A stretch of DNA of 64,000 nucleotides from NCBI GenBank assembly GCA_946479505.1, contig CAMLGC010000008.1, positions 1 to 64,000 on the forward strand. Direction: 5' to 3'. Positions 33,006-42,419 of the stretch are shown here, in pieces (the first letter of the stretch is position 1; each line of letters opens with the position of its first letter). The notes beneath the pieces are model-generated. The model worked only from the letters and a program-made list of their open reading frames with translations, was not told where the DNA came from and ran no database searches. A program made the translations under genes and the position numbers. This stretch comes from an uncultured Sphingomonadaceae bacterium (GTDB taxonomy: Bacteria; Pseudomonadota; Alphaproteobacteria; Sphingomonadales; Sphingomonadaceae).

Positions 33006-34756
33006 CCGCCGTTCGCGTAAAATCCAAGCCGGCACCGGCCCGTGAAGGCACGCCACAAGAAGTCAGGGGCCGCTATGCCGATCTTGACCAGGACAAACTA
33101 CGCGGCGGTTATTACACGTCGTCGCGCGTTGCCGAATGGCTTTGCGCCTGGGCGATTCAGGATGCCGGCGACACGGTGCTGGAGCCGAGCTGCGGCGATG
33201 GTGCTTTCATCGAGGCGGCCATGCACAGGTTTCAGGCGCTCGGTGCGAACGCCGACCAGATCGCCAACAACCTCAAGGGCGTCGAGATCGTCGCGGCAGA
33301 GGCGAAGCGCGCCCGCGCGCGCCTCAAGCAGCTTCTCGGCAAGGCGGCCGATGCGGTCATCCAAAACTCCGATTTCTTCGGCTGGTGGCAGGGCGTTGAT
33401 CAGCCCGCCTATGATGTCATCATAGGGAATCCTCCTTTTATCCGTTACCAGTCATTCCCCGAGCCGCATCGCACCCGCGCCATGGCTATTATGGGGGATC
33501 AGGGACTCACCCCGAACAAGCTGACCAATATTTGGGTGCCCTTCGTGGTCGCCGCCACGGCGAGCCTCAAGGTGGGCGGTCGCCTCGCCCTCGTGCTTCC
33601 TGCGGAAATTCTGCAGGTCACTTATGCCGCGCAGCTTCGGTCTTTCCTGACCGATCGTTTTAAGCGCATCGACATCGTGGCGTGCAATGAGCTGTTTTTT
33701 GAAAAAGCCGAGCAGGAGGTTGTGCTGCTGATGGCCGATGGCGCGCTTAAGCGAGCCTCGGAGCATAACAAATGCCGCGTTGCGATGACGGAAGCCGATT
33801 TGGTTTCCGATATCACCGATCGCAGGCCGACCGTGCTGCTCAAGACGGCCAAGCCGAAGATCATCCAGCACGACAATGAGAAGTGGCTGAAATACTTCCT
33901 CGACAACAAGCAGATCGAGTTCATGCGGGCGCTGCGCGATGCGGAGATCACCGCCGCCATGTCCGCTCATGCCTCGATCGACGTGGGCGTCGTCACCGGC
34001 AAGAACGAGTTTTTCGTTCTATCTGGAGATCAGGTCGCCGATTTGGGTATCGAAGGATACACCACGCCGCTGGTTTCGCGATCCGTGCAGCTCAAGGGCA
34101 CGCGCCTTGGTAAAGGCGACTGGAGATCGCTGGCTGCTGCCGGCGACCGAGTGCATCTTCTCAATATCAGCCCGGCCCAGCTCCAGAAGCTTAGCCCGAA
34201 ACTCAAGCGGTATATCGAGGAGGGCGAAAGCAAGCTCTTCCACAAGGGATATAAGTGCTCGATCCGCAAGCCCTGGTACACGGTCCCATCCGTCTGGACC
34301 CCTGACGGCTTTGCGTTCCGTCAGATTTACGACTTTCCGCGCATGGTCCTGAATACGTCGGAGGCCACGTCCACCGACACAATCCACCGTATGCGCAGCA
34401 AGGGTGCCAAGGCCGAACGCATCATCGCCAACACCTACACTTGGCTGACGGCCGCATCTGCAGAGATTGAAGGGCGCAGCTATGGCGGCGGGGTTTTGGA
34501 ACTGGAGCCGACCGAGGCAGAGCGCCTGCTTATGCCCGCCAAGCTCAATGGTGCCATGTCCCTCGCCGATGCAGACAAGCTGATCCGTGCCGGCCGTCTC
34601 GATGACGTGCTGGAGGAAAATGCCCGTATCGTTCTGAGGGAGCACATGGGGCTTTCGTCCGCCGAATGCGCCCTGCTCAAGGGTGTTTGGACGAAAATGC
34701 GTAATCGTCGCAATTCACGGCGGCGAGGACCGAAGGTCGCGGGCCCCGCGAAATGA
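33002..34756 (+). CDS. N6-adenine DNA methyltransferase (Eco57I-like)
   Basis: The 584-residue protein has motif X GGYYTS (35-40), motif I VLEPSCGDGAF (59-69) and motif IV GNPPFIRYQ (near 141). A long C-terminal half follows that would contain the target-recognition domain (KPWYTVPSVW and TYTWLTAASAEIEGRSYGGGVLELEP). This is the gamma-type amino-methylase pattern with NPPF. The gene is coupled by ATGA overlaps to the RHH regulator before it and the type IIG-like protein after it. It probably methylates adenine in the same or a companion recognition sequence to protect host DNA. Confidence 0.87.
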   Translation: MTAVRVKSKPAPAREGTPQEVRGRYADLDQDKLRGGYYTSSRVAEWLCAWAIQDAGDTVLEPSCGDGAFIEAAMHRFQALGANADQIANNLKGVEIVAAEAKRARARLKQLLGKAADAVIQNSDFFGWWQGVDQPAYDVIIGNPPFIRYQSFPEPHRTRAMAIMGDQGLTPNKLTNIWVPFVVAATASLKVGGRLALVLPAEILQVTYAAQLRSFLTDRFKRIDIVACNELFFEKAEQEVVLLMADGALKRASEHNKCRVAMTEADLVSDITDRRPTVLLKTAKPKIIQHDNEKWLKYFLDNKQIEFMRALRDAEITAAMSAHASIDVGVVTGKNEFFVLSGDQVADLGIEGYTTPLVSRSVQLKGTRLGKGDWRSLAAAGDRVHLLNISPAQLQKLSPKLKRYIEEGESKLFHKGYKCSIRKPWYTVPSVWTPDGFAFRQIYDFPRMVLNTSEATSTDTIHRMRSKGAKAERIIANTYTWLTAASAEIEGRSYGGGVLELEPTEAERLLMPAKLNGAMSLADADKLIRAGRLDDVLEENARIVLREHMGLSSAECALLKGVWTKMRNRRNSRRRGPKVAGPAK

Positions 34757-37700
34757 CGGAGGCCGCGCAGAAGGCGGCCGCCCGTGCCCGCATTGCCGAG
34801 CTGGTCGCCAAATTCAAACGCAATGAAGCTGATTATCTCAGTGCCGCCTACAACGAGACACAGGCGCGAACCGACTATATCACCCCGCTCCTCGTGGCCT
34901 TGGGCTGGGACGTTTATAACGCGAAGGGCCAGTCCCTTGGGCTGCGCGAGGTGGTGGAGGAGGCCACCGTCGAGGTCGGCGAGGAGAAACTGTCCAAGCG
35001 GCCGGACTATGAATTGCGCCTTGCGCGTCAGCGTAAGCTGTTCGTCGAGGCGAAGAAGCCCAGCGTTCGGATTGATCGCAGCAGGGATGCGGCCTTCCAG
35101 ACGAGGCGCTACGGATATTCGGCCAGCCTGCCGATTTCGGTTCTGACGAACTTCCATCAACTCGCCATTTACGATTGCGTGCCGCTTCCTGGCGCAACCG
35201 ACGAGGCCCACGTCGCGCGCATGACGCTGATCGGATACGAAGAGTTCGACGCGCGATTTGATGAGTTATGGGCGTTGCTATCGCGCAGTGTCGTATATTC
35301 CGGCGACTTCGACCGCCGCTTTGCGGTCGATGTCACGCGGCACGGCGCAGAGCAGTTTGATGATTTCTTCCTGCGCCAGGTGCGGTCGTGGCGCGAACGC
35401 CTGGCGGTCGACATACACCATCACAGCCCGAACCTGACACCGCCCGAGCTGACCTATGCGGTGCAGCTCTTCCTTTCGCGCATCGTGTTCCTGCGTATCT
35501 GCGAAGATCGCGATATTGAGCGTTATGAGACGTTGCGGGGATTGGTCGCCGCCAACGCCTTCGACGCGCTTATGGTCGAACTCCGGCGCGCTGATGCCTT
35601 TTACGATTCGGGCCTTTTCCGCCTGCTGGACGATGAACGGCTGGGAATCCGTATCAGCGATGACGTGCTGAGCGGGATCATCGAGGAGCTTTACTACCCG
35701 CAGAGTCCCTACACCTTCGCCGTCGTTGAAACGGAAGTGCTGGGCGAAATCTACGAACAGTTCCTTGGGGAGGTGATAACCTTCACCGATCAGGGTTTGG
35801 TCGAGATCACGGCAAAGCCCGAGGTGCGGGAGAGCGGTGGCGTGGTTCCCACCCCGCGCTACATTGTCGATGCCATCGTGCAGCGGACCATGGGGCCGGC
35901 GATCGCCGGCAAGTCGCCCGCGGCGCTGGCGGATTTCACCGTTGCCGATATCTGCTGCGGTTCGGGCATCTTCCTTCTGTCAATGTTTGAGTTTCTGACC
36001 GACCATTATCTCGCATGGTATCAGGCCAACGATCGCGCCAAACATGTCGGCCGCACGATCTATGAAGTCGCAGAGGGTCAATGGCGTCTCACGTTCGACG
36101 AAAAGCGCCGTATTCTTCTCGCCCATGTGCGCGGCGTCGATATTGATCCCAACGCCGTCGAAGTTGCCCGCTTCAGCCTGATGCTGAAGCTCATCGAGGA
36201 CGAAACCGGCGTCGGCCTGCGTGAATTCGTCGATCGGACGGGCACGCCCGCTCTCCCCGCGCTTGATGACACCTTGCGCGCGGGTAATAGTTTGGTCAGC
36301 CAGGTCGAATGGACGGCGGCGCGAGGCGCGCTACCGCATCGCTTGTTCGAGAAGGTTAATCCATTCAGTTGGCCGAACGAATTTCCGGCCGAACACGCGC
36401 GGCAGGGATTTGACGTCATCGTCGGAAATCCGCCCTATATTCGCATTCAGAACATGCAGGCCTACTCGCCCGAGGAGGCCGCGTTCTACAACAGCCGGCA
36501 ATCGCCCTACACGACAGCGCGGCAGGACAATTTCGACAAATACGCGCTCTTTATCGAGCGATCCCTGAGCCTCACCAAGCCTGCAGGCCGTCTTGGTTTC
36601 ATCGTACCGCACAAGTTCATGGTGGTTCAGTCGGGGCGCGCCCTGCGTCAGCTCGTGACCGCCCCGCAAACGGTCGAAGAGATTGTCCATTTCGGCGTCC
36701 AGCAGGTATTTGGCCGCCAAGCCCTGAACTATACCTGCATCCTGATCCTCGATCGCACCGGCACCGCCGACATAGGCGTGGAGCGTGTCGCTGAACTGGA
36801 GGCCTGGCGCTACGGTTTCGCCGGCAATCAAAGCCGTCTGAATTCGGCTGATCTGACAGATGCGCCATGGGAATTCGCCGATGAAGAAACACGCGCTCTA
36901 TTCGCGCGCGTCCGCGCAGCCTGCGGCCGCGAGCTGGGAGAGGCTGCGGAAATATTCGTTGGCGTCCAGACCAGCAACGACGCGGCATTTATCTTTCGGG
37001 AGGTTGCCTCGAACGCCGCCACCTTGACCCTGCGGTGGCAAGGGCGGGACTGGCCGATCGAGCGCGGCATTGTTCTTCCTTGCATTCATGACGGACGGCT
37101 GTTCCCCTACACGCGCGCCGAGGCCAATGCGTGGATGATCTTTCCTTATGAGGTCGTGCCCGGCGGCAAGGGGCAGATCGCGCGGCTGATCCAGCCCGCC
37201 GATATGGCTGCCCACTATCCCTTGGCGCTTGCCTACCTGACGGCGCGACGCGAGGAGCTTGAACGGCGCAATATCGTCGGCGGCGCGGCTGCCGATCGTC
37301 AGTTCTACCAGTTCGGCCGCTCGCAGAGTCTCACCAAGTTCAATTCGCCCAAGATTATCCTGCCGATTTTGTCGCGAGAAGCGCGGTATGCCTATGACGA
37401 AGATAATGTCATTATGACCGGCGGCGGCAACGGGCCTTATTATCTCATCCGCCCGCGTGACGGCGCAGATGAAACAAATCATTTTCTGCTCGCCATCCTC
37501 CATCATCCTCTATGCGAGGCCATGGTGCGGACGAATACGAGCGCCTTTCAAGGCGGATATTATTCGCACGGCAAGCAGTTCATCAAGCATCTGCCGATCC
37601 CGGCGGCCACGCCCGCCCAGCGCGCCGATATCGAGCAACTGGTGGGCGAAATGATCGCTGCGACTGATGGGTTCAAGGCCGCCCGCACACCCCATAACTA

Positions 37701-37821
37701 CAAGCTGCAGGAACGGCGGATCGCGGAGTTGCGCGTGGACATAGAGGCGCGAGTGAGTGCGCTCTACGGCCTTTCGGCTGCCGACCTCATGGTGGTTGCG
37801 GCCGTCCCGGTGCCGGCATGA
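34753..37821 (+). CDS. Type IIG-like restriction-modification protein
   Basis: The 1022-residue single-chain protein has an N-terminal PD-(D/E)xK nuclease (KRPDYELRL with Asp85, then LFVEAKKPS with Glu99 and Lys101). A helical linker follows, then a methylase domain with DICCGSGIFLL (near 398) and GNPPYIRIQ (near 557). The TaqI-type C-terminal recognition domain ends with HFLLAILHHPL, FQGGYYSHGKQFIKHLPIP. This is the layout of type IIG enzymes, which cut and methylate with one polypeptide. It overlaps the separate methylase by four bases. Having both suggests modification of two half-sites or a phage-defence variant. Confidence 0.85.
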   Translation: MTEAAQKAAARARIAELVAKFKRNEADYLSAAYNETQARTDYITPLLVALGWDVYNAKGQSLGLREVVEEATVEVGEEKLSKRPDYELRLARQRKLFVEAKKPSVRIDRSRDAAFQTRRYGYSASLPISVLTNFHQLAIYDCVPLPGATDEAHVARMTLIGYEEFDARFDELWALLSRSVVYSGDFDRRFAVDVTRHGAEQFDDFFLRQVRSWRERLAVDIHHHSPNLTPPELTYAVQLFLSRIVFLRICEDRDIERYETLRGLVAANAFDALMVELRRADAFYDSGLFRLLDDERLGIRISDDVLSGIIEELYYPQSPYTFAVVETEVLGEIYEQFLGEVITFTDQGLVEITAKPEVRESGGVVPTPRYIVDAIVQRTMGPAIAGKSPAALADFTVADICCGSGIFLLSMFEFLTDHYLAWYQANDRAKHVGRTIYEVAEGQWRLTFDEKRRILLAHVRGVDIDPNAVEVARFSLMLKLIEDETGVGLREFVDRTGTPALPALDDTLRAGNSLVSQVEWTAARGALPHRLFEKVNPFSWPNEFPAEHARQGFDVIVGNPPYIRIQNMQAYSPEEAAFYNSRQSPYTTARQDNFDKYALFIERSLSLTKPAGRLGFIVPHKFMVVQSGRALRQLVTAPQTVEEIVHFGVQQVFGRQALNYTCILILDRTGTADIGVERVAELEAWRYGFAGNQSRLNSADLTDAPWEFADEETRALFARVRAACGRELGEAAEIFVGVQTSNDAAFIFREVASNAATLTLRWQGRDWPIERGIVLPCIHDGRLFPYTRAEANAWMIFPYEVVPGGKGQIARLIQPADMAAHYPLALAYLTARREELERRNIVGGAAADRQFYQFGRSQSLTKFNSPKIILPILSREARYAYDEDNVIMTGGGNGPYYLIRPRDGADETNHFLLAILHHPLCEAMVRTNTSAFQGGYYSHGKQFIKHLPIPAATPAQRADIEQLVGEMIAATDGFKAARTPHNYKLQERRIAELRVDIEARVSALYGLSAADLMVVAAVPVPA

Positions 37822-37854
37822 TCGGAAAAATATAACAAAGGGAGCCGGGGGACG

Positions 37855-37959
37855 ATGCTTCGCAAAATCATTTCAGTTCACAACGTCGGGCGGTTCCGCA
37901 GCTCGGCAACAACCCCTGATCCCCAGCCTGCCAAGCACACAATGATTACGGGTGCGAAC
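37855..37959 (+). pseudogene. AAA ATPase remnant (N-terminus only)
   Basis: The frame begins MLRKIISVHNVGRFRSS and continues through PAKHTMITGAN, a good match to the first 35 residues of large AAA ATPases of the RloC/defence type. In those, GxNGxGKTT (Walker A) follows directly. Here the sequence diverges exactly at GAN, so Walker A and everything after it are missing. GGGAGCCGGGGG precedes the ATG. The gene probably ended the restriction cassette before a deletion; what remains cannot work. Confidence 0.6.
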
Positions 37960-38005
37960 GCCATAAGCCTGCTTGAGAATCCGTCAGAGTCGGGGTGTAA
38001 TCGGG

Positions 38006-38092
38006 CTAATTCTGGCGCTCCGACGTCAATCCTTCGATCGCGCGGCGCAACAAGCTCACCTCACGGCGCAAGGCTGCGAAGGCGCTGGTGGA
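38006..38092 (-). pseudogene. Possible DUF6118 gene remnant
   Basis: On the minus strand an 87-base frame without a start codon encodes a stretch with LRREVSLLRRAIEGLTSERQN. It resembles the N-terminal part of DUF6118 proteins, which are common near relaxase and traG genes in alphaproteobacterial elements. In-frame stops precede it and a stop follows. It lies 46 bases from the AAA ATPase remnant, so one deletion may have joined the two. The match is from memory of the family. Confidence 0.4.
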
Positions 38093-38773
38093 TCATCATG
38101 CGCGACCGGCGGATTGGCGTATGGTTCCATGCGCTAAACTACGACCGCTTTCGGCGTCGCCGAGTGATCCGCCGAACGGCCGAGATTAGGGCGCAATCCC
38201 GACATACCGCTCCGTCACACATGCCGCCAACATGCGACCGGGGGGCGTTTCGGCTGTCACAGGCCGGACATTCTTTTGGAGCGCATGCTGTCCTTGCAGA
38301 CGAGCCGACCGGCTTTGACGCCTCGCGCCTGGCCGGCGCGACCGCGCTCTCCGGCTTGGCTGCGCCATCGCCGCCGAGCCGCGTTGCGTCTCGGCCTCCG
38401 GTGTCGATCCCTGGCGCGAACACCCTTCGGCTGTTCCGATGGCGCGGGGCTGCTGACGCGCTCTGCCGGTCGGCTTCGCATTCCCGGACAGGGCGCGGTG
38501 TCTGATCGCGGCCCCGCCCGCACTCGCGCTTGGCGATCGGTCGGTGCGCCCGGCCAGACTTGCCTGCGACGCTGCCGCAGCCTGCGCCTTGCCGACCTTG
38601 CACCTTGCTCCTCACGCTGCCGCGCGGGTGCCTGCTTTTGCCTTGGCGAAGACGCTTGAGAGCAAGAGCGCGCGCGGCCCGTGCCGGGTTCATCTGAATT
38701 GGAGAGGCGGGCCGGCCATGTGCCTTCTCTTGCGAGTTGGCGGCGCGGCCGCCTCCGGCTAGGAATGAGAAAG
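38093..38773. other. Non-coding stretch before the nucleotidyltransferase-HEPN gene
   Basis: I see no gene here that I can support. Open frames exist on both strands but are arginine/proline/serine-rich and show no family pattern or ribosome site. The segment resembles the GC-rich intergenic DNA of the ICE backbone and probably holds the promoter of the next gene. Confidence 0.4.
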
Positions 38774-39676
38774 ATGAAAACCGGCCTCGATCACCTTCCG
38801 CCATCGAAACAGCGTGACCTCGCGCACATCGTGCGCGTCATCTTTGAGGAGTTCGAGGCGGCGACGCGCGGGAGCGCGGGCAAGCAGGCGCGCATTCTGA
38901 AGTTGGTGCTCTACGGCTCCTATGCTCGGGGCGATTGGGTCGATGATCCGATCGGCGGCTACAAATCCGACTATGACATCCTCGTTGTGGTCAACTATCA
39001 GCGGCTCACCGATTTCGTGGATTATTGGTCGGCGACCGAGGATCGGCTGATGCGCGAGATGATGATCGCCAAGTCGCTCAGTGCGCCCGTCAACCTGATC
39101 GTCCATACGCTGAAGGAGGTGAACCGCGAACTCGAACACGGTCGACCGTTTTTCCTCGACATCATTCGGCAAGGGGTGGCGCTCTACGAAGCGGAGGGCT
39201 TCTGCTTCACTCAGCCGCGGGAGCTACCGCCCGAAATGGCGCATGCTGAAGCGGAAACACATTTCACGGAATGGTTTTCTAGCGCTGCCGCCTTTGCGCA
39301 GGGAGCCACTTATTATCGGGAAATCGGACGTCCAAAAGAAGCTGCTTTTAATTACCATCAAGCGGTCGAGCGTTTCTATCATTGCACGTTGCTTGTGTTG
39401 ACCCTCTACAGCCCGAAATCGCACAAGCTCAATTTCCTGCGATCGCATTGCGAGGAGCTCGCGCCCGAGTTGATCGATGCCTGGCCGCGCGACGACAAGT
39501 TTTCCCGTCGCTGTTTCGAGTTGCTGCGGCTGGCCTACGTGAACGCCCGCTATTCCCCCGAATACAAGGTGACCGACGAGGAGATGCGCTGGATCGCCGA
39601 GCGCGTCGGAATTCTCCAGACATTGGTGAAAGAGGTTTGCGAGCGCCGGCTCGCGGCATCACCTGATCGCGGTTAG
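38774..39676 (+). CDS. Nucleotidyltransferase-HEPN fusion protein
   Basis: This protein of about 300 residues has an MNT-type nucleotidyltransferase at residues 40-140: LYGSYARGDW (Gly48, Ser49) and SDYDILVVV (Asp66, Asp68). A HEPN-type helical domain follows, with EAAFNYHQAVERFYHCTLLVLT, SHKLNFLRSHCEELAPEL and LLRLAYVNARYSPEYKV. Separate MntA/HepT pairs act as AMPylating antitoxin and RNase toxin. In this fusion both activities are in one chain, so it may be a self-restrained abortive-infection effector or a stress regulator. An in-frame ATG nine bases earlier is an alternative start. It is the last cargo gene before traG. Confidence 0.82.
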   Translation: MKTGLDHLPPSKQRDLAHIVRVIFEEFEAATRGSAGKQARILKLVLYGSYARGDWVDDPIGGYKSDYDILVVVNYQRLTDFVDYWSATEDRLMREMMIAKSLSAPVNLIVHTLKEVNRELEHGRPFFLDIIRQGVALYEAEGFCFTQPRELPPEMAHAEAETHFTEWFSSAAAFAQGATYYREIGRPKEAAFNYHQAVERFYHCTLLVLTLYSPKSHKLNFLRSHCEELAPELIDAWPRDDKFSRRCFELLRLAYVNARYSPEYKVTDEEMRWIAERVGILQTLVKEVCERRLAASPDRG

Positions 39677-39813
39677 CGCTGGATTCTTCATGCCTGCTGC
39701 GGCGAGCAGCCGATGCTTGTCCGTGTCGTTGCCTCGTGCCTAAAACGGGGGCGTCGCCGTTCGGCGGCCGCGGCGTCCGGAAGGATTGCCGGCGCTATAG
39801 CCAAGGCGCCGGC

Positions 39814-39835
39814 ACATGTTCTCAAGCATGTTCTC
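39814..39835. repeat. Tandem direct repeat upstream of traG
   Basis: CATGTTCTCA occurs twice with a 12-base period. It lies about 160 bases before the traG start, in a 316-base gap that shows no supported gene. A tandem site at this position could bind a regulator of the transfer operon. Confidence 0.4.
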
Positions 39836-39992
39836 ACATCCATCCGTGGCGCCGCGTACTGGCGATTTCGTCGAGTGGTAGCCGCGTTCGGCCCATCTGG
39901 TCCCATCAGCACCGTTCCGTTTGACGCCGCCACGGCAGAGCATGGTGCCCGTTCACGCCTGACCCTGGTGGTCGGCGAACGGGAGCTTCGAC

Positions 39993-42011
39993 GTGACGCC
40001 CACCAAGCTGCTGATCGGTCAAATCCTGATCGTCTTCGGAATCGTTCTCGCAGGGCTGTGGGCGGCAACCCAATGGGCGGCCGCCGAGCTTGCCTATCAG
40101 CCTGAGCTTGGGCTTCCTTGGTTCCGCTTTGGCACTCTGCCAGTCTATCGTCCCTGGGCGCTGTTCGGCTGGTGGTACCATTATGATGCCTATGCGCCGC
40201 GCATCTTTGATCGGGCCGGAATGGTGGCGGGGGCGAGCGGGTTTGTTGGGTGCGCCGCCGCCGTTGCCGGCTCGCTGTGGCGCGCGCGGCAGGCGCGGCA
40301 TGTCACGACCTATGGGTCGGCGCGCTGGGCAGAGCCGCGCGAGATGCGCGGGGCCGGGCTGTTTGGCGATGCCGGGGTGTTCCTCGGCCGTTGGGACGAC
40401 CGCTATCTCCGCCACGACGGACCCGAGCATGTCATGGCGTTCGCTCCCACGCGCTCCGGCAAGGGCGTCGGCCTCGTCGTGCCGACCCTGCTCTCCTGGA
40501 CCGGCTCGGCCGTCATCCATGACATTAAGGGCGAAAACTGGGAACTGACGGCCGGCTGGCGGGCCAAATTCTCGCACTGCCTGATGTTCAACCCGACCGA
40601 TCCGCGGTCGGCGCACTACAATCCGCTGCTCGAGGTGCGGCGCGGGGCCAACGAGGTCCGCGACGTCCAGAACATCGCCGATATCCTCGTCGATCCCGAA
40701 GGCGCGCTCGAGCGGCGCAACCATTGGGAGAAGACCAGCCATTCGCTGCTGGTCGGCGCCATTCTCCACGTCCTCTATGCAGAGGAAGAAAAGACGCTCG
40801 CGCGCGTCGCGACCTTCCTTTCCGACCCGCAGCGAAGCTTCATCGACACATTAAAGCGGATGATGTCGACCAATCACCTCGGCGACAAAGAGCACCCGCG
40901 CGTCCATCCCGTCGTCGCTTCGGCCGCGCGCGAGCTCCTCAACAAATCGGACAACGAGCGCTCGGGCGTGCTCTCGACCGCGATGTCGTTCCTCGGCCTC
41001 TATCGCGATCCGACCGTCGCCGAGGTCACCTCGCGCTGCGACTGGCGGATCGCCGATCTCATGGAAGCAAAGCAGCCGCTGTCGCTCTATTTGGTCATCC
41101 CGCCGTCGGACATCAGCCGCACCAAGCCGCTGGTGCGCCTCGTGCTCAACCAGATCGGCCGTCGCCTGACCGAGCAGCTCGATGCGCGCGGCGAGCGCGG
41201 CTCTCGCCGCCAGCTCTTGATGATGCTCGACGAATTCCCTGCGCTCGGACGGCTCGACTTCTTCGAGACGAGCCTCGCCTTCATGGCCGGGTACGGCATC
41301 CGCGCCTTCCTGATCGCGCAAAGCCTCAACCAGATCGAAAAGGCCTATGGCGACCACAATTCGATTCTCGACAATTGTCATGTCCGCGTCGCGTTCGCGA
41401 CCAATGACGAGCGCACGGCCAAGCGCATTTCCGACGCGCTCGGCACAGCGACCGAGCAGCGCGCGATGCGCAACTATGCCGGTCACCGGCTCGCGCCCTG
41501 GCTCGCGCATGTCATGGTCAGCCGCCAGGAAACCGCCCGCGCGCTCCTGACCCCCGGCGAGGTCATGCAGCTCCCGGCCGACGAAGAGCTCGTGCTCGTC
41601 TCGGGGCTCGCCCCGATCCGGGCGCGCAAGCTGCTTTATTATGCCGATGCCAACTTCGCTCAGCGTGTTCTGGAGCCGCCGCAGCTGGTGGCGGGCGCGT
41701 ATGCGGACCGGCCCGCGCAGCGGGCTGACGATTGGGTGCGGCAGCGTTGCCGGCCGGACAAACGCCTCGAACCGGCGACCGATGAGTCCACCGAAAAGCA
41801 GGACGATGGCCTCGAGCAGCAGCGGCACCCCGGATTGGCCGAGCAGTCGGCAAAAGAGCCCGAGCCCGCCGCCGAGCAGAAAGTGGAGGTTGGTGAAGAC
41901 GACGACGTCGCTGCCGAAGCGCGCGCGATGGATCGTGCTCGCGGCCTCAGCCCCGTCGCACGCGGCTACGGGCTCGACCGCGACCAGCCCGACCTGGTGC
42001 CGGGGTTCTGA
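39993..42011 (+). CDS. traG: Conjugal coupling protein TraG/VirD4
   Basis: The 672-residue type IV coupling protein starts at GTG after GGGAG. Two transmembrane segments lie near residues 8-28 and 72-92. Walker A is APTRSGKGVG (about 151-160) and Walker B is LLMMLDEFPALGR (about 411), with IAQSLNQIEKAYG and other T4CP boxes. An acidic, proline-poor tail of about 90 residues ends the protein. It passes the relaxase-DNA complex to the mating pore. It begins the transfer operon, separated by three bases from the CopG-like gene. Confidence 0.95.
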   Translation: MTPTKLLIGQILIVFGIVLAGLWAATQWAAAELAYQPELGLPWFRFGTLPVYRPWALFGWWYHYDAYAPRIFDRAGMVAGASGFVGCAAAVAGSLWRARQARHVTTYGSARWAEPREMRGAGLFGDAGVFLGRWDDRYLRHDGPEHVMAFAPTRSGKGVGLVVPTLLSWTGSAVIHDIKGENWELTAGWRAKFSHCLMFNPTDPRSAHYNPLLEVRRGANEVRDVQNIADILVDPEGALERRNHWEKTSHSLLVGAILHVLYAEEEKTLARVATFLSDPQRSFIDTLKRMMSTNHLGDKEHPRVHPVVASAARELLNKSDNERSGVLSTAMSFLGLYRDPTVAEVTSRCDWRIADLMEAKQPLSLYLVIPPSDISRTKPLVRLVLNQIGRRLTEQLDARGERGSRRQLLMMLDEFPALGRLDFFETSLAFMAGYGIRAFLIAQSLNQIEKAYGDHNSILDNCHVRVAFATNDERTAKRISDALGTATEQRAMRNYAGHRLAPWLAHVMVSRQETARALLTPGEVMQLPADEELVLVSGLAPIRARKLLYYADANFAQRVLEPPQLVAGAYADRPAQRADDWVRQRCRPDKRLEPATDESTEKQDDGLEQQRHPGLAEQSAKEPEPAAEQKVEVGEDDDVAAEARAMDRARGLSPVARGYGLDRDQPDLVPGF

Positions 42012-42014
42012 CCC

Positions 42015-42419
42015 ATGAAGATCCGGCAGAACCTCTATATCGATCGCGAGATCGGCGAGGCGCTCGAAGCGCTTGCCGCCCGGCGCGGCGGCAACAAATC
42101 GCGGATCGTCAACGACGCGCTGGCCGACTGGCTCGCGCGCCGCGCGACGCGACAGGTCGATGACCTGCTCAAGGTGCGGCTGAACCGCATCTCGCGCGAC
42201 TTGGGCCTCGCCCGGCGCGACATCGACATCCTGCTCGAAAGCCTGTCGCTGTTCGTGCGCTATCAGCTGATGGTCACCGCCCCTTTGCCCGACGCGGACG
42301 CGGCGGCGGTCGCCGTCGGCCACGAGCGCTTCGAAAGGTTCGCGGCACAGCTCGGCCGCCAGCTCGCCGGCGGCGTCCGCACGCTCGGCGCTGCCCCCGA
42401 ACCGGAGTCCGGACAATGA
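42015..42419 (+). CDS. CopG-family ribbon-helix-helix protein
   Basis: The 134-residue protein starts MKIRQNLYIDREIGEALEALAARRGGNKSRIVNDALADWLARRA, a classic RHH DNA-binding motif. A helical tail follows, with DDLLKVRLNRISRDLGLARRDIDILLESL. Proteins of this size sit between traG and trbB in many sphingomonad elements. It may regulate the operon or act as an accessory relaxosome protein. It overlaps trbB by four bases. Confidence 0.85.
   Translation: MKIRQNLYIDREIGEALEALAARRGGNKSRIVNDALADWLARRATRQVDDLLKVRLNRISRDLGLARRDIDILLESLSLFVRYQLMVTAPLPDADAAAVAVGHERFERFAAQLGRQLAGGVRTLGAAPEPESGQ

Noticed and set aside
38139..38804. Minus-strand frame of about 220 residues before the HEPN gene
   Set aside because: Arg/Pro/Ser-rich, overlaps the HEPN gene start, and has no ribosome site or family pattern.
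40851..42416. 521-residue frame antisense to traG
   Set aside because: Shadow of the GC-rich traG coding sequence; no start signal.
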